Program-made: the position numbers and the translations under genes
Source of the DNA: Brachybacterium muris
GTDB lineage: Bacteria; Actinomycetota; Actinomycetes; Actinomycetales; Dermabacteraceae
DNA length: 64,000 nucleotides
Reading direction: 5' to 3'
Assembly (NCBI RefSeq): GCF_016907455.1
Contig: NZ_JAFBCB010000001.1
Span: 3,162,001-3,226,000 of the forward strand
Notes under the pieces: model-generated
Databases searched by the model: none
What the model was told of the DNA's origin: nothing
Seen by the model: the letters and a program-made list of their open reading frames with translations, nothing else
Shown here: in pieces, positions 42,269 through 50,962 of the stretch
How the letters are laid out: the number at the start of each line of letters is the position of its first letter
Numbering within the stretch: position 1 is the first letter of the stretch

Positions 42269-44902
42269 TCACATTCCGATCATGTCGAAGGGCTCGACGC
42301 TGACCACGATGCGGTGGTCGGCACCGTCGTCCGGCATGCGCACCAGGGCGCGGCCGAGCTCCGGGTCGTAGTGCCAGGCCCGCCGTGCCGCATCGAAGCG
42401 CGGGCGGTGCAGCTCCTGGTCAATGCGCTCACCGTCGATCTGCACCCAGTACGGGGCACTGGACGGGCAGATCACCTCCCACTGCACGTGGCTGAGCGGG
42501 CTGCGGAAAGAGCCTGAGCGTGTCAGTGTGATCTCGATGCGGTCACCGCCATTGACGGTGATGGTGGATTCGCGCAGGTCGCCGCACTCGTAACCGCGGG
42601 TTGCGCCGTCGTCCTCGTAGAGCACGAACTCGGCGGGGCCGTCGGCAGCGGCCGGGGGTGCGCACAGAATTCGCAGACTCTCGGGTCCCGCGCCGGTCAG
42701 ACTCATCGGCTGCTCGGCAGCGATCGGCAGGATCGCACCATCGGGCAGGAACAGCGGGATGGAGGAGAGGTCCACGTCCAGGGTGATCTCCTGCCCGCCC
42801 TCGTGCACGCGTCCTGTGTCGAGCTCGTGGAAACGCCGCCCGGCAGGCAGACGCACGGTGCGGGTCCGCGCCCCCTCTTCGAGCACGGTCGCGACCAGCA
42901 GGGCGTCGCCGAGCATGAACTCGCTGCTGGTGGTATCCAGTGCCGGGTCCTGCTGGAAAGCGGAGACCATCGGCTCCATCAGCGGCAGACCCTCGACATA
43001 CGCGCGGCGCATCAGCGAGTACAGGTAGGGCGTGAGGCGGTAGCGCAGCAGGATCGCCTCGCGCACGAGCGGAGCGACCGACGGATGCATCCACGGCTCA
43101 GTGACCGTGTTGTCGCTGTTGACCGAGTGGATGGAAAAGCGCGGCTGGAAGATGCCGTGCTGAACCCAGCGCAGCAGCAGCTCGGGGCCGGGCCGTGGAC
43201 CGGCGAAGCCGCCGATGTCACAGCCGTGATGGGCCACACCGGACAAGCCCATCCCGAGGATCGTGGCGATGTTGTGCTGCAGCGATCGCCAGGAGGTGAA
43301 GTTATCGCCCGCCCACGTCTGGGCGTACCGCTGGATGCCGGCGTGCCCGGCACGGCACACCACGAACGGGCGAGCGTCGGGGTCGACGGCGCGGATCGCG
43401 TCATGGGTGGTGGCGCACATGAGGTTCGCCATCACGGTGCGCAGTCGGCCGATGGTGGCGCCGTGGCCTTCGAAGTCGACCCGGGCATCCTGATCCACGA
43501 TCGAGTCGTACTCGCAGTTGTCGTTCCAGACCGAGAGCGTGCCCTTGTCGAGCACGGCCTCCTGCAGCCAGGTCGCCCAGGCCTCGCGGGCGGCTGGGGA
43601 CGTGAAGTCGACGAACCGGCCGGGGCCGCCCCACCACATGCCACGCTCGGCGTCGGGGGCGACATCGGCGTCGGCTGCATGGTTCGCTGCGTTGTCGATT
43701 CCGGAAGAGCCGTCGGGTCCGGCGGAGCCATCTGCCCCAGCCGGGCCGTTAGCCCCGCCTGCATCGCTCTGCGTGCCCTCTGCTGTGCGCACGAGGACGC
43801 CGGCACTCGCGAACTCGCTCAGGCGCGGGTGCACGTCGAGGATGCCGGGCTTCACATTGGGGGAGACGACGATGCCACGCTCGCGCATTGACGCGAAGAA
43901 CCCCTCGGGATCGGGAAAGCGGTCATCGTTCCACGTGAACACACAGCGTTTCGGCCCGTCGGCCGTGTCCTGGGTGGTGTAGCCGGAGGAGAGCTGGAAG
44001 CCGTCCACCGGGATGCCTTCGCTGCGCGCGGTGTCGATGAAGTTCAGCAGCGCCTGGTCGCAGTCGCGATCCAGTTCGGCGTAGAACATGGACGAGGCGA
44101 GGTAGCCCAGCGCCTGCCGCGGCAGCATGGCGGAGCGGCCGGTGAGCATCGTGATGCGCCGCACGACGTCACGGATCGACGGGCCAGCGATGACGAACAG
44201 ATCCAGGTCCCCGCCGTCGGCGCGCATGCGGGTACGGCGCGGCCAGTAATTCGAGTGCTCGCGCGCGAGATCCAGATCCAGCGCCCACGTCGTGTGCCAG
44301 AACATGCCGCTGGCTCGCCGGGTGGCGCGGTCCAGGCGGATCCCGGCCGGGATGTGTTTGTACAGCGGATCCGAGTTCTCGGGGTCGAAGCCGAGTGCGT
44401 CCTTCGGGCTCAGCGTCAGGGCGCGACGGGACTTGTCCAGGCTCCCGGTGCTCTCACCGAAGCCGTAGAACGCGTCGTGCTCGCCGGCCACGGCATAGTG
44501 CAGCACGCGCTTGTTGGTGTCCTGCTGCCAGGCGATCCCCGGCACGTCGCGGTGCAGCACCTGGCCGTCCTGATCCGTCACCGTGATCGCGAAGGGGTTG
44601 CGGTCCACACGCACGGTGAGTCGGCCGCCGCTGATCAGCACGTGGTCGTCCTCATCCGCGTCGATCGTGAGCGGGAGGGGATCGACGCGAGTGCGCTCCT
44701 CGCCAAGCACGGGATCAAGGCGGTCTTCCCAGGCGGTGGTGACCAGGCTGTAGGAGGCTTCCTCGAAGGCTCCGTCGAAGCTGGCACGGATTCTCAGCAC
44801 TTCGGGCGTGAGCAGCAGCAAACGGATCTCTGGCCCGTTGGTGAGCAGGCGGATCCAGGGGCCGTCTGTGTAGACGGCTTGCAGCGCACGGGCGATGAGC
44901 AT
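42269..44902 (-). CDS. GH31 glycoside hydrolase (alpha-glucosidase/xylosidase type)
   Basis: This 877-residue retaining alpha-glycosidase is probably cytosolic, as no signal peptide is seen. The N-terminal beta domain includes YGFGESTGSLDKSRR. The barrel shows DGFQLSSGYTTQ, the nucleophile region VWNDNCEYD, the acid/base region YAQTWAGDNFTSWRSL, and HHGCDIGGF. C-terminal beta domains follow. A ~45-residue Gly/Ala/Asp-rich insert (near 420-465) interrupts the barrel. I chose the ATG at 44902, which follows AAGGAG; longer upstream frames lack homology. It is the first gene of the island operon, ahead of the TRAP genes. Confidence 0.92.
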   Translation of the reverse strand: MLIARALQAVYTDGPWIRLLTNGPEIRLLLLTPEVLRIRASFDGAFEEASYSLVTTAWEDRLDPVLGEERTRVDPLPLTIDADEDDHVLISGGRLTVRVDRNPFAITVTDQDGQVLHRDVPGIAWQQDTNKRVLHYAVAGEHDAFYGFGESTGSLDKSRRALTLSPKDALGFDPENSDPLYKHIPAGIRLDRATRRASGMFWHTTWALDLDLAREHSNYWPRRTRMRADGGDLDLFVIAGPSIRDVVRRITMLTGRSAMLPRQALGYLASSMFYAELDRDCDQALLNFIDTARSEGIPVDGFQLSSGYTTQDTADGPKRCVFTWNDDRFPDPEGFFASMRERGIVVSPNVKPGILDVHPRLSEFASAGVLVRTAEGTQSDAGGANGPAGADGSAGPDGSSGIDNAANHAADADVAPDAERGMWWGGPGRFVDFTSPAAREAWATWLQEAVLDKGTLSVWNDNCEYDSIVDQDARVDFEGHGATIGRLRTVMANLMCATTHDAIRAVDPDARPFVVCRAGHAGIQRYAQTWAGDNFTSWRSLQHNIATILGMGLSGVAHHGCDIGGFAGPRPGPELLLRWVQHGIFQPRFSIHSVNSDNTVTEPWMHPSVAPLVREAILLRYRLTPYLYSLMRRAYVEGLPLMEPMVSAFQQDPALDTTSSEFMLGDALLVATVLEEGARTRTVRLPAGRRFHELDTGRVHEGGQEITLDVDLSSIPLFLPDGAILPIAAEQPMSLTGAGPESLRILCAPPAAADGPAEFVLYEDDGATRGYECGDLRESTITVNGGDRIEITLTRSGSFRSPLSHVQWEVICPSSAPYWVQIDGERIDQELHRPRFDAARRAWHYDPELGRALVRMPDDGADHRIVVSVEPFDMIGM

Positions 44903-45056
44903 CGCTCTCCGACTCCTTCGGCGGTCTCGGCACAGGGCAACGCAGGGAACACAGCAACGGTGTCGAGTCACTGTGACATGCTCCACCGGTTGCCGCGCAT
45001 TGTCATCGATTGCCGTCCGCAACGAACACGACCCCCGGTTCGTCAACGATGACGCG

Positions 45057-45139
45057 ACTCACCGGTCAACGATCACCAGCACGAGCCCTGCCCAGGGCTG
45101 TCAACGATGTCGTGAACTCGCACACCCCATCCTCCGCCG
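45057..45139. repeat. Right island repeat containing attR
   Basis: This is the second copy of the ~80-bp repeat at 39179-39255. It ends with CCCCATCCTCCGCCG (45125-45139), the exact 3' end of tRNA-Ser, i.e. attR. Confidence 0.85.
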
Positions 45140-45140
45140 A

Positions 45141-45190
45141 ACGAAAGGCCCCTGACCTGCGATGCTGATCGCGAGTCAGGGGTCTTTCGC
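45141..45190 (+). terminator. Displaced original tRNA terminator (hairpin)
   Basis: ACGAAAGGCCCCTGAC (45141-45156) pairs with GTCAGGGGTCTTTCGC (45175-45190) over 14 of 16 positions plus one wobble. It sits directly after attR, at the same distance at which a terminator follows the tRNA gene, so it was probably the terminator before the island entered. No gene lies between 44903 and 45292. Confidence 0.7.
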
Positions 45191-45292
45191 ATGCTCCGAG
45201 CGGCAGCGTTCCGCCACCTGCCCGCACACCGTCCCCCGAGCCCAGGCACCCCGATATCCTTCGTGTGAGCCAGCGCATGGGAGGGGGACGTG

Positions 45293-46318
45293 ATGTCGGC
45301 ACCAGATTCAGGGGGCTACGGCCAGGCGCCACCGCCGAAGAAGCCCTGGGCCCTGATCACGGTGGCCTCGGGCTGCATCCTCACGCTGCTGCTCGGGATC
45401 GGCGGTGGGATCACCTACCTCGCGCTGTCCGACCGCGGCGAGCAGACGGCAGGACCCACCACCACGCCGGAGCCCGAGACCACCACGCCGTCGCCGGCCA
45501 CCGAGACCCCCACCACGGAGACCCCCACGGCGGAGGCCCCGACCTACAGGATCATCTCCCCGATCGACGAGGTCGAGGGCAGCGCCGATGACGTCTGGGC
45601 GATCCTGGCTGCCTCCCCCCTCACCGAGGGCACGATGGAGGCGACCGGCACCTGCGAGCTGCCGGCGACACCGGTGGATCACGACGCCGAGCAGCTGCAG
45701 ACCCTCCTCGACGCCGCCGGCGCCTGCCTGAACCGGGTATGGGCGACCGCGAGCTCGGACCGGAACCTGCCCTGGATCCCGCCGAGGATCCAGGTGTACA
45801 CCTGGCCGGACATCCCGGAATCCCCGTGCGAGCCGGACACCTTCGAGCAGACCTCGCCGCGTCAGTGCAATCTCGACGGGGTCCTCTACTGGCCGCTGGG
45901 CGCCGGGTACGGGGCACAGCAGGAGGATCCGGCGAAGGTCCCCACCATGTACCTGTGGGACCTGTCGCTCAACTACCTCAACGGCATCACCTGGAACACG
46001 GGGATGTGGCCGTACTACCGAGCGCTCGACGCGAAGCTCAAGGACGATCCGGACCGGCAGGCGGAGGCGAATCGGCGCTACTGGCTGCAGCACCTGTGCC
46101 TGGCGAGCGCGGTGAGCATGCGCGTACCCGAGGCCTCGCAGCCCTCCCAGCAGGTGCGGGACATGCTCACCAGCGTGGAGCACTGGACCCCGGCTGACGC
46201 CTCCACCTCCACCATCGCGCCGGAGTCCCGTGCGCACTGGGTTCGGCAGGGATTCGAGGCCGGGGGCGATCTCACCCGCTGCAACACCTGGCTGGTGCCG
46301 GCGGAGCAGGTCGCGTGA
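45293..46318 (+). CDS. Membrane-anchored neutral zinc metallopeptidase-like protein lacking HExxH (paralogue 1)
   Basis: This 341-residue protein has one N-terminal helix (~18-45), a Thr/Pro-rich linker (~55-85) and a domain outside the membrane that follows the YpfJ/PF04228 neutral zinc peptidase order: ACLNRVWA, a P-rich strand region with paired Cys, then QHLCLASAVS and SRAHWVRQGFEAGGDLTRCN near the end. The place where the family has HExxH reads MYLWDLSLNYLNG, so the zinc-binding His pair and Glu are gone. It is likely a catalytically dead relative. The ATG at 45293 fits GGAGG; a GTG lies 3 bp upstream. It overlaps paralogue 2. Confidence 0.7.
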   Translation: MSAPDSGGYGQAPPPKKPWALITVASGCILTLLLGIGGGITYLALSDRGEQTAGPTTTPEPETTTPSPATETPTTETPTAEAPTYRIISPIDEVEGSADDVWAILAASPLTEGTMEATGTCELPATPVDHDAEQLQTLLDAAGACLNRVWATASSDRNLPWIPPRIQVYTWPDIPESPCEPDTFEQTSPRQCNLDGVLYWPLGAGYGAQQEDPAKVPTMYLWDLSLNYLNGITWNTGMWPYYRALDAKLKDDPDRQAEANRRYWLQHLCLASAVSMRVPEASQPSQQVRDMLTSVEHWTPADASTSTIAPESRAHWVRQGFEAGGDLTRCNTWLVPAEQVA

Positions 46319-47889
46319 GCCGCGGACACGGCCTGGACGGCCCCGGCGCGGGGGTCGACGAGGAGGACACCGTGCTGCGCCCGGCTCTGCCGCCGCAGGA
46401 GGACCACTCCTCGTGGGCGCCGCCGCCGGGACCTGGACCCGAGCTAGCGGAGTCCACCCTGGCGCCGTCCGAGGACTTCATCGCCAGCGTTCCCAGCCCG
46501 GCCCCGCAGGCACCCGCCGCCGGCTCCGATCAGGACTTCATCGATTCTGCACCGCCGCCCTCCGGGGGAGGCCCAGACCCCGCGTCGCCTCCGTGGGGGA
46601 CGTACCTGCACAGCAGTCTCACCACCGCGGAGCCCCCTGGCCCGCCGGCACCGGCATCGCCTCCTCCGGCCGCATCCTCAGCGCCCGCGGCACCGCCTGC
46701 TCCCGCGGCATCGCCTGCTCCCGCGGCATCGCCGGCGGTGCCGAGCTCCGGCGGCTCACCGGCCCTCGCCGAGCGCGAGTACCGGCCCGCCGACGCCGCC
46801 CCGATCCAGCGGTTCGACCAGCGGCCGCGCTTCCAGTTCCCAGTGGACCCCGACCCCGTGGCGAGTCCCTCGTCGGCCGCTGCTGCGGGCTCTGGGAGTG
46901 CTGCGGGGGCAGCGGGCCTGCCACCGGGGGTCGATGCGACGTCCCCACGGCAGCGCAGGCTGCTGGCGCCCACCATCGCCCTGGGGTGTGCGGTGCTGCT
47001 CCTGCTGGGCATCGGTACCGGGGTGGGCCTGCTGTGGCTGGACCAGCCCGGGACTCCCGCCGCCCCGCAGCAACCCACCGCGAGCTCCGAGGAGGACCCG
47101 GTGGATCCCGCTCAGTGGCGCCCCCTGGAGGAGGGCGAGCAGCCCGAGGGGACCCCCGAGGAGCTGCTGCAGGTGATGGCCACCAACCCGCTCACCGCGG
47201 CCACGCTCTCGGTCCCGGCCGGCTGCAGCCTGCCGGCCTCGGAGGGGAAGGTTCCGGACGACCAGCTGCAGGCCTACCTCGAGTCGGGCGCCTCATGCCT
47301 GGAGACCACCTGGGGCGATGCTCTCGCCCAGCAGGGCGTGGAGTTCACCGCCCCCGAGGTGGTGGTCCACCCCGCCGCGGAGCCGCCCGCCGCATCGAGT
47401 TGCGCACCGGAGACCTTCACCGGCACCGCTCCGCGCGCGTGCATCGGTGACGACACCCTGTACTGGCCGGCCGAATGGGATCCCGGGTTCTCCACCACCT
47501 CCGCCGTGGAGTCGCCGCAGCTGTACATGTGGCACCTCTCGTACTCGTACGCGGTGTTCGCGGTGGCCGCCACCTCGATGCACACCTACTACGGGGCGCT
47601 GCTGGAGAGCGCGGAGGGAGACACCGCACTTACCGACGAGCTGCGTCGCCGGTACGCGCTGCAGCAGTCGTGCTTCGGCTCTGCGGCGGCATTCCAGAAG
47701 CCCACCGGGCCGCGCCCCACGGACCGGGTGGAGGAGTTCGTGACCTCGCTGGAGGCGCAGGCGGAACCTGCGAGCGCCGCCGAACCGTCGGCCCGGTCGC
47801 GAGCGGCGTGGGTGAACACCGGGAAGGCGGCCAATGGGGACCTCTCGCAGTGCAGCACCTGGGAGGCTCCGGCCGACCAGGTGGGCTGA
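46315..47889 (+). CDS. Membrane-anchored neutral zinc metallopeptidase-like protein lacking HExxH (paralogue 2)
   Basis: This 524-residue protein starts with a GTG that overlaps the stop of paralogue 1. It has a ~215-residue Pro/Ala/Ser-rich cytoplasmic region, one helix (LLAPTIALGCAVLLLLGIGT, ~221-240), and an outer domain collinear with paralogue 1: GASCLETTWGD, CAPETFTGTAPRACIGDDTL, YMWHLSYSYAVFA at the HExxH position, QQSCFGSAAAF, and SRAAWVNTGKAANGDLSQCS. A single His remains at the active-site position, without HExxH. Conserved Cys suggest disulfides. It probably works with paralogue 1; the role is unknown. Confidence 0.7.
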   Translation: MSRGHGLDGPGAGVDEEDTVLRPALPPQEDHSSWAPPPGPGPELAESTLAPSEDFIASVPSPAPQAPAAGSDQDFIDSAPPPSGGGPDPASPPWGTYLHSSLTTAEPPGPPAPASPPPAASSAPAAPPAPAASPAPAASPAVPSSGGSPALAEREYRPADAAPIQRFDQRPRFQFPVDPDPVASPSSAAAAGSGSAAGAAGLPPGVDATSPRQRRLLAPTIALGCAVLLLLGIGTGVGLLWLDQPGTPAAPQQPTASSEEDPVDPAQWRPLEEGEQPEGTPEELLQVMATNPLTAATLSVPAGCSLPASEGKVPDDQLQAYLESGASCLETTWGDALAQQGVEFTAPEVVVHPAAEPPAASSCAPETFTGTAPRACIGDDTLYWPAEWDPGFSTTSAVESPQLYMWHLSYSYAVFAVAATSMHTYYGALLESAEGDTALTDELRRRYALQQSCFGSAAAFQKPTGPRPTDRVEEFVTSLEAQAEPASAAEPSARSRAAWVNTGKAANGDLSQCSTWEAPADQVG

Positions 47890-47951
47890 GGTCGGCTGGA
47901 TCGGACGGACGTCATCGACGCCACACGGGGCGGCCTTGCGCCCGACCGATA

Positions 47952-47973
47952 GATAGTTTAGTTTTGAACTATC
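47952..47973. promoter_or_regulatory. Inverted repeat operator, MarR-like
   Basis: GATAGTT (47952-47958) and AACTATC (47967-47973) are a perfect 7-bp inverted pair in an AT-rich island 57 bp before the monooxygenase ATG. Its size and composition fit MarR-family operators. The core TAGTTTAGTTTTGAACTA may overlap the promoter -10. No regulator gene is adjacent. Confidence 0.55.
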
Positions 47974-48029
47974 GCCAGGGGGGTGCGCCTGCACCGACCG
48001 GGTCCCACACACCTCGTCAGGAGCGCGAC

Positions 48030-49202
48030 ATGCAGTTCGGAATCTTCTCCATCGCCGACATCACCCCGGACGTGAACACCGGGAAGGTCCCCACCGAGAA
48101 CGAGCGCCTGAAGTCCATCGTGGAGCAGGCCAAGCTCGCCGAGCAGGTGGGCCTGGACGTGTTCGCCCTGGGTGAGCACCACAACCCGCCGTTCGTGACC
48201 TCCTCCCCCACCACCACCCTGGCCTACATCGGTGCGCAGACCGAGAAGATCATCCTCTCCACCGCCACCACCCTGATCACCACCAACGACCCGGTGAAGA
48301 TCGCCGAGGACTACGCGATGCTGCAGCACCTCACCGGCGGCCGCGTGGACCTGGTGATGGGCCGTGGCAACACCGGCCCCGTCTACCCCTGGTTCGGGCA
48401 GGACATCCGCAAGGGCGTCGAGATCGCGATCGAGAACTACGATCTGCTGCGCCGACTGTGGCGCGAGGACGTCGTGAACTGGGAGGGCCAGTTCCGCACC
48501 CCGCTGCAGCAGTTCACCTCCACCCCCCGCCCCCTGGACGGCGTGGCCCCCTTCGTGTGGCACGGCTCGATCCGCTCCCCGCAGATCGCCGAGCAGGCCG
48601 CTTACTACGGTGACGGCTTCCTGCACAACAACATCTTCTGGCCCATGAGCCACACCAAGCAGATGGTGCAGCTGTACCGCGAGCGCTTCGAGCACTACGG
48701 CCACGGCACCGCGAAGCAGGCGATCGTGGGCCTGGGCGGCCAGGCGTTCATGCGCAAGAACAGCCAGGACGCCTGGAACGAGTTCCGTCCCTACTTCGAC
48801 GCCGCGCCCGTGTACGGCGGCGGCCCCTCGATGGAGGACTTCACCCGCATGACCCCGCTGACCGTCGGCTCCCCCGAGCAGGTCGCGGAGCGCTACCTGA
48901 CCATGGCCGACGAGGTGGGCGACTACCAGCGCCAGATGTTCCTGATGGACCACGCGGGCCTGCCCGCCACAACGGTCCTGGAGCAGATCGAGCTGCTGGG
49001 CACCGAGGTGGTGCCGGTGCTTCGCAGGGAGCTGGACGCCCGTCGTCCGGCCGATGTGCCCGATGCCCCCACCCATGCCTCGCTGGTGGCTGCGGCCGAG
49101 GCCGAGCGCGGCGCCTTCGACGCCACCTACAAGTTCGAGACCGGTGACAACTGGACGGGTCTGCGCGCGGAGGACTCCCGCAGCGCCAACCGCCTGGCCT
49201 GA
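48030..49202 (+). CDS. Luciferase-like FMN-dependent monooxygenase (CE1758-type LLM)
   Basis: This 390-residue TIM-barrel flavin monooxygenase uses reduced FMN made by a partner reductase. Characteristic stretches are MQFGIFSIADITPDV, VFALGEHHNPPFVTSSPTT, GGRVDLVMGRGNTGPVYPWF and FVWHGSIRSPQIAEQAAYYG. AGGAG lies 8 bp before the ATG. The adjoining FMN reductase gene makes this a two-component system. The substrate is not known; an inverted-repeat operator lies upstream. Confidence 0.9.
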   Translation: MQFGIFSIADITPDVNTGKVPTENERLKSIVEQAKLAEQVGLDVFALGEHHNPPFVTSSPTTTLAYIGAQTEKIILSTATTLITTNDPVKIAEDYAMLQHLTGGRVDLVMGRGNTGPVYPWFGQDIRKGVEIAIENYDLLRRLWREDVVNWEGQFRTPLQQFTSTPRPLDGVAPFVWHGSIRSPQIAEQAAYYGDGFLHNNIFWPMSHTKQMVQLYRERFEHYGHGTAKQAIVGLGGQAFMRKNSQDAWNEFRPYFDAAPVYGGGPSMEDFTRMTPLTVGSPEQVAERYLTMADEVGDYQRQMFLMDHAGLPATTVLEQIELLGTEVVPVLRRELDARRPADVPDAPTHASLVAAAEAERGAFDATYKFETGDNWTGLRAEDSRSANRLA

Positions 49203-49249
49203 CACCACGCCGACACCCAGCCACCCGCTACCCCGAAGGGAGCACTCCC

Positions 49250-49963
49250 ATGACCGAACCGATCCGCATCGTGGCGCTGGCCGCAGGACTCTCCACCCCC
49301 AGCTCCACCCGCATGCTCGCCGACCAGCTCTCCCGCGCCGCCCGCCTCGAGCTGGAGCGCACGGGCGCGGTGGTGGACGTGCAGACCGTGGAGCTGCGCG
49401 AACTGGCGCACGACATCACCGACGCCATGCTCACCCGCTTCACCGGCGAGCGCCTGGGCGTGGTGGTGGAGTCCATCCGCACGGCCGACGCGGTGATCGC
49501 GGTGACCCCCGTGTTCAACGTGGGCCCCTCGGGGCTGTTCAAGTCCTTCTTCGACGCGATGGACATCGAGATCTGGAAGGACAAGCCGGTGCTGCTGGGG
49601 GCCACGGCGGGCACGCCCCGCCACTCCCTGGCGATCGACTACGCGATCCGCCCGATGTTCGCGTACCTCAAGTCACAGATCGTGCCCACCTCCGTGTTCG
49701 CGGCAGCGGCGGACTTCGGTGCGGACACCGAGGGGCAGGCCGACGCACTGCCGCTGTCCTCCCGGATCCGCCGCTCCGCTGCGGAGCTGGTCACCATGCT
49801 GCGCACCGCCGGTGCAGCCGCTGAGGCCACCCCCCGGTCCTCGACAGGCGCGCCTGCCACCGACGGCTCCCAACCCGATACCGGGGCCGAGGCCTCCGGC
49901 AACGGGCTGGACGCCGAGTTCGCCGACTTCGTGCCGATGGGCAAGCTGCTGGGCCGGGACTGA
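49250..49963 (+). CDS. NAD(P)H-dependent FMN reductase (CE1759-type)
   Basis: This 237-residue flavodoxin-fold reductase begins RIVALAAGLSTPSSTRMLAD, with the phosphate-binding loop in S-T-P-S-S-T, followed by TPVFNVGPSGLFKSFFDAMD (flavin-binding loop) and GATAGTPRH. It would supply reduced FMN to the monooxygenase 47 bp upstream. The C-terminal ~60 residues are a Thr/Ala/Gly-rich extension ending in FADFVPMGKLLGRD, the usual family end. Confidence 0.9.
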   Translation: MTEPIRIVALAAGLSTPSSTRMLADQLSRAARLELERTGAVVDVQTVELRELAHDITDAMLTRFTGERLGVVVESIRTADAVIAVTPVFNVGPSGLFKSFFDAMDIEIWKDKPVLLGATAGTPRHSLAIDYAIRPMFAYLKSQIVPTSVFAAAADFGADTEGQADALPLSSRIRRSAAELVTMLRTAGAAAEATPRSSTGAPATDGSQPDTGAEASGNGLDAEFADFVPMGKLLGRD

Positions 49964-50078
49964 TCCCTCGCAAGCTCCGGCCGAGGTCGGTCGACCGAGC
50001 CCCCGCCCTGCTGGTGGTGGACATCCGCGACCGCGCCGACGAGCTCTCCCGCTGCCTGGGCGCTGGGCGCCGCGGCTC

Positions 50079-50960
50079 TCAACCGCCGATGCGCTCCAGC
50101 CATGCCTCGCGCAGCGCCAGCAGTTCCTGGACCACCTCGGGGTGCTGGTCCTTCACATCGGCCGCCGCGGACTCGTCGGGGCTCTCGCCTATCGGCACCA
50201 GGCTGAGGCCCTGGCCGATGTCCGTATGCTCCACCCTCTGCAGGGCCTCGCGGTGGGGGCCGTCGTCCACGGAGCGCAGCTTCCACTGCGGGGTGCGCAC
50301 GGCCCACTGGAAGCCGGTGTCGAAGTGCAGAGCGTCGTGGCCGGCGCCGGCCGCCTCCCATGCCGGGCGCAGGTCCTTCCCGTCGATGGGCAGGCCGGCG
50401 GGGAGCGTGGCACCGGTCGCGCCAGCGAAGGTGGGCAGCAGGTCCATCGCGGAAACCAGGGCCGGCGAACGCTGCCCGGCAGGCACGGTGCCGGGCCAGG
50501 AGACCACGAACGGCACCCGCACCCCGCCCTCGAACAGGCTGTACTTGGTGCCGTGCAGCGGGGTGTTGTCCCCGTAGTTGCAGGTGGAGCCGCCGTTATC
50601 GGTCAGGTACACCACCAGGGTGTCCTCCCGGCGGCCCGTGGCCTCCAAGTGGTCCAGCATCCGCCCGATCTCGCGGTCCATGATCTCCAGCTGCGCCAGG
50701 TAGTAGGCGCGGCCGTGCTCGAGGTGCGGGGAGATCGCGCCGTCGTACCAATCCACGTAATCGGCGGCATCGGAGTCGAAGTCGTCGTGGGCGGGCAGGG
50801 CGCGGGCGTCGAGCTCGTCCTGCGGCAGCTGCCAGGCGAAGTTGTGCACCGCGTTGTAGGCGACCATGCAGAAGAACGGGTCCTGCTCCTGGGCCTCGGC
50901 GCCGCCCTCCCCCATGAAGGCGATGGCCTGGTCGGTGAACTCCACGGTCACGTGACGCTC
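50079..50960 (-). pseudogene. Sulfatase, N-terminal part deleted
   Basis: About 290 C-terminal residues of an arylsulfatase-type enzyme remain: FFCMVAYNAVHNFAWQLP, LTDNGGSTCNYGDNTPLHG, GGVRVPFVVSWPG, DLLPTFAGATGA. The N-terminal ~170 residues with the formylglycine motif C/S-x-P-x-R and the first metal ligands are missing. Coding similarity stops near 50951-50960, where an unrelated oxidase fragment begins on the other strand. It is therefore almost certainly inactive. Confidence 0.85.
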
Positions 50961-50962
50961 GC

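Larger units (their letters stand above)
39029..45124. mobile_element. Integrase-less genomic island at tRNA-Ser
   Basis: A 6.1-kb segment lies between two copies of the tRNA 3' end. It holds one operon (GH31, dctP, dctQ, dctM), a new terminator next to the tRNA, and at its left a decayed third copy of the attachment region. No integrase, relaxase or transposase gene is present, so it is either a passive cargo element or the remnant of a larger one. The right end restores a hairpin that looks like the original tRNA terminator. Confidence 0.65.

Noticed and set aside
49964-50078. Short isochorismatase-like frame (LLVVDIRDRADELSRC)
   Set aside because: Only about 25 codons with weak resemblance; not enough to call a gene remnant.
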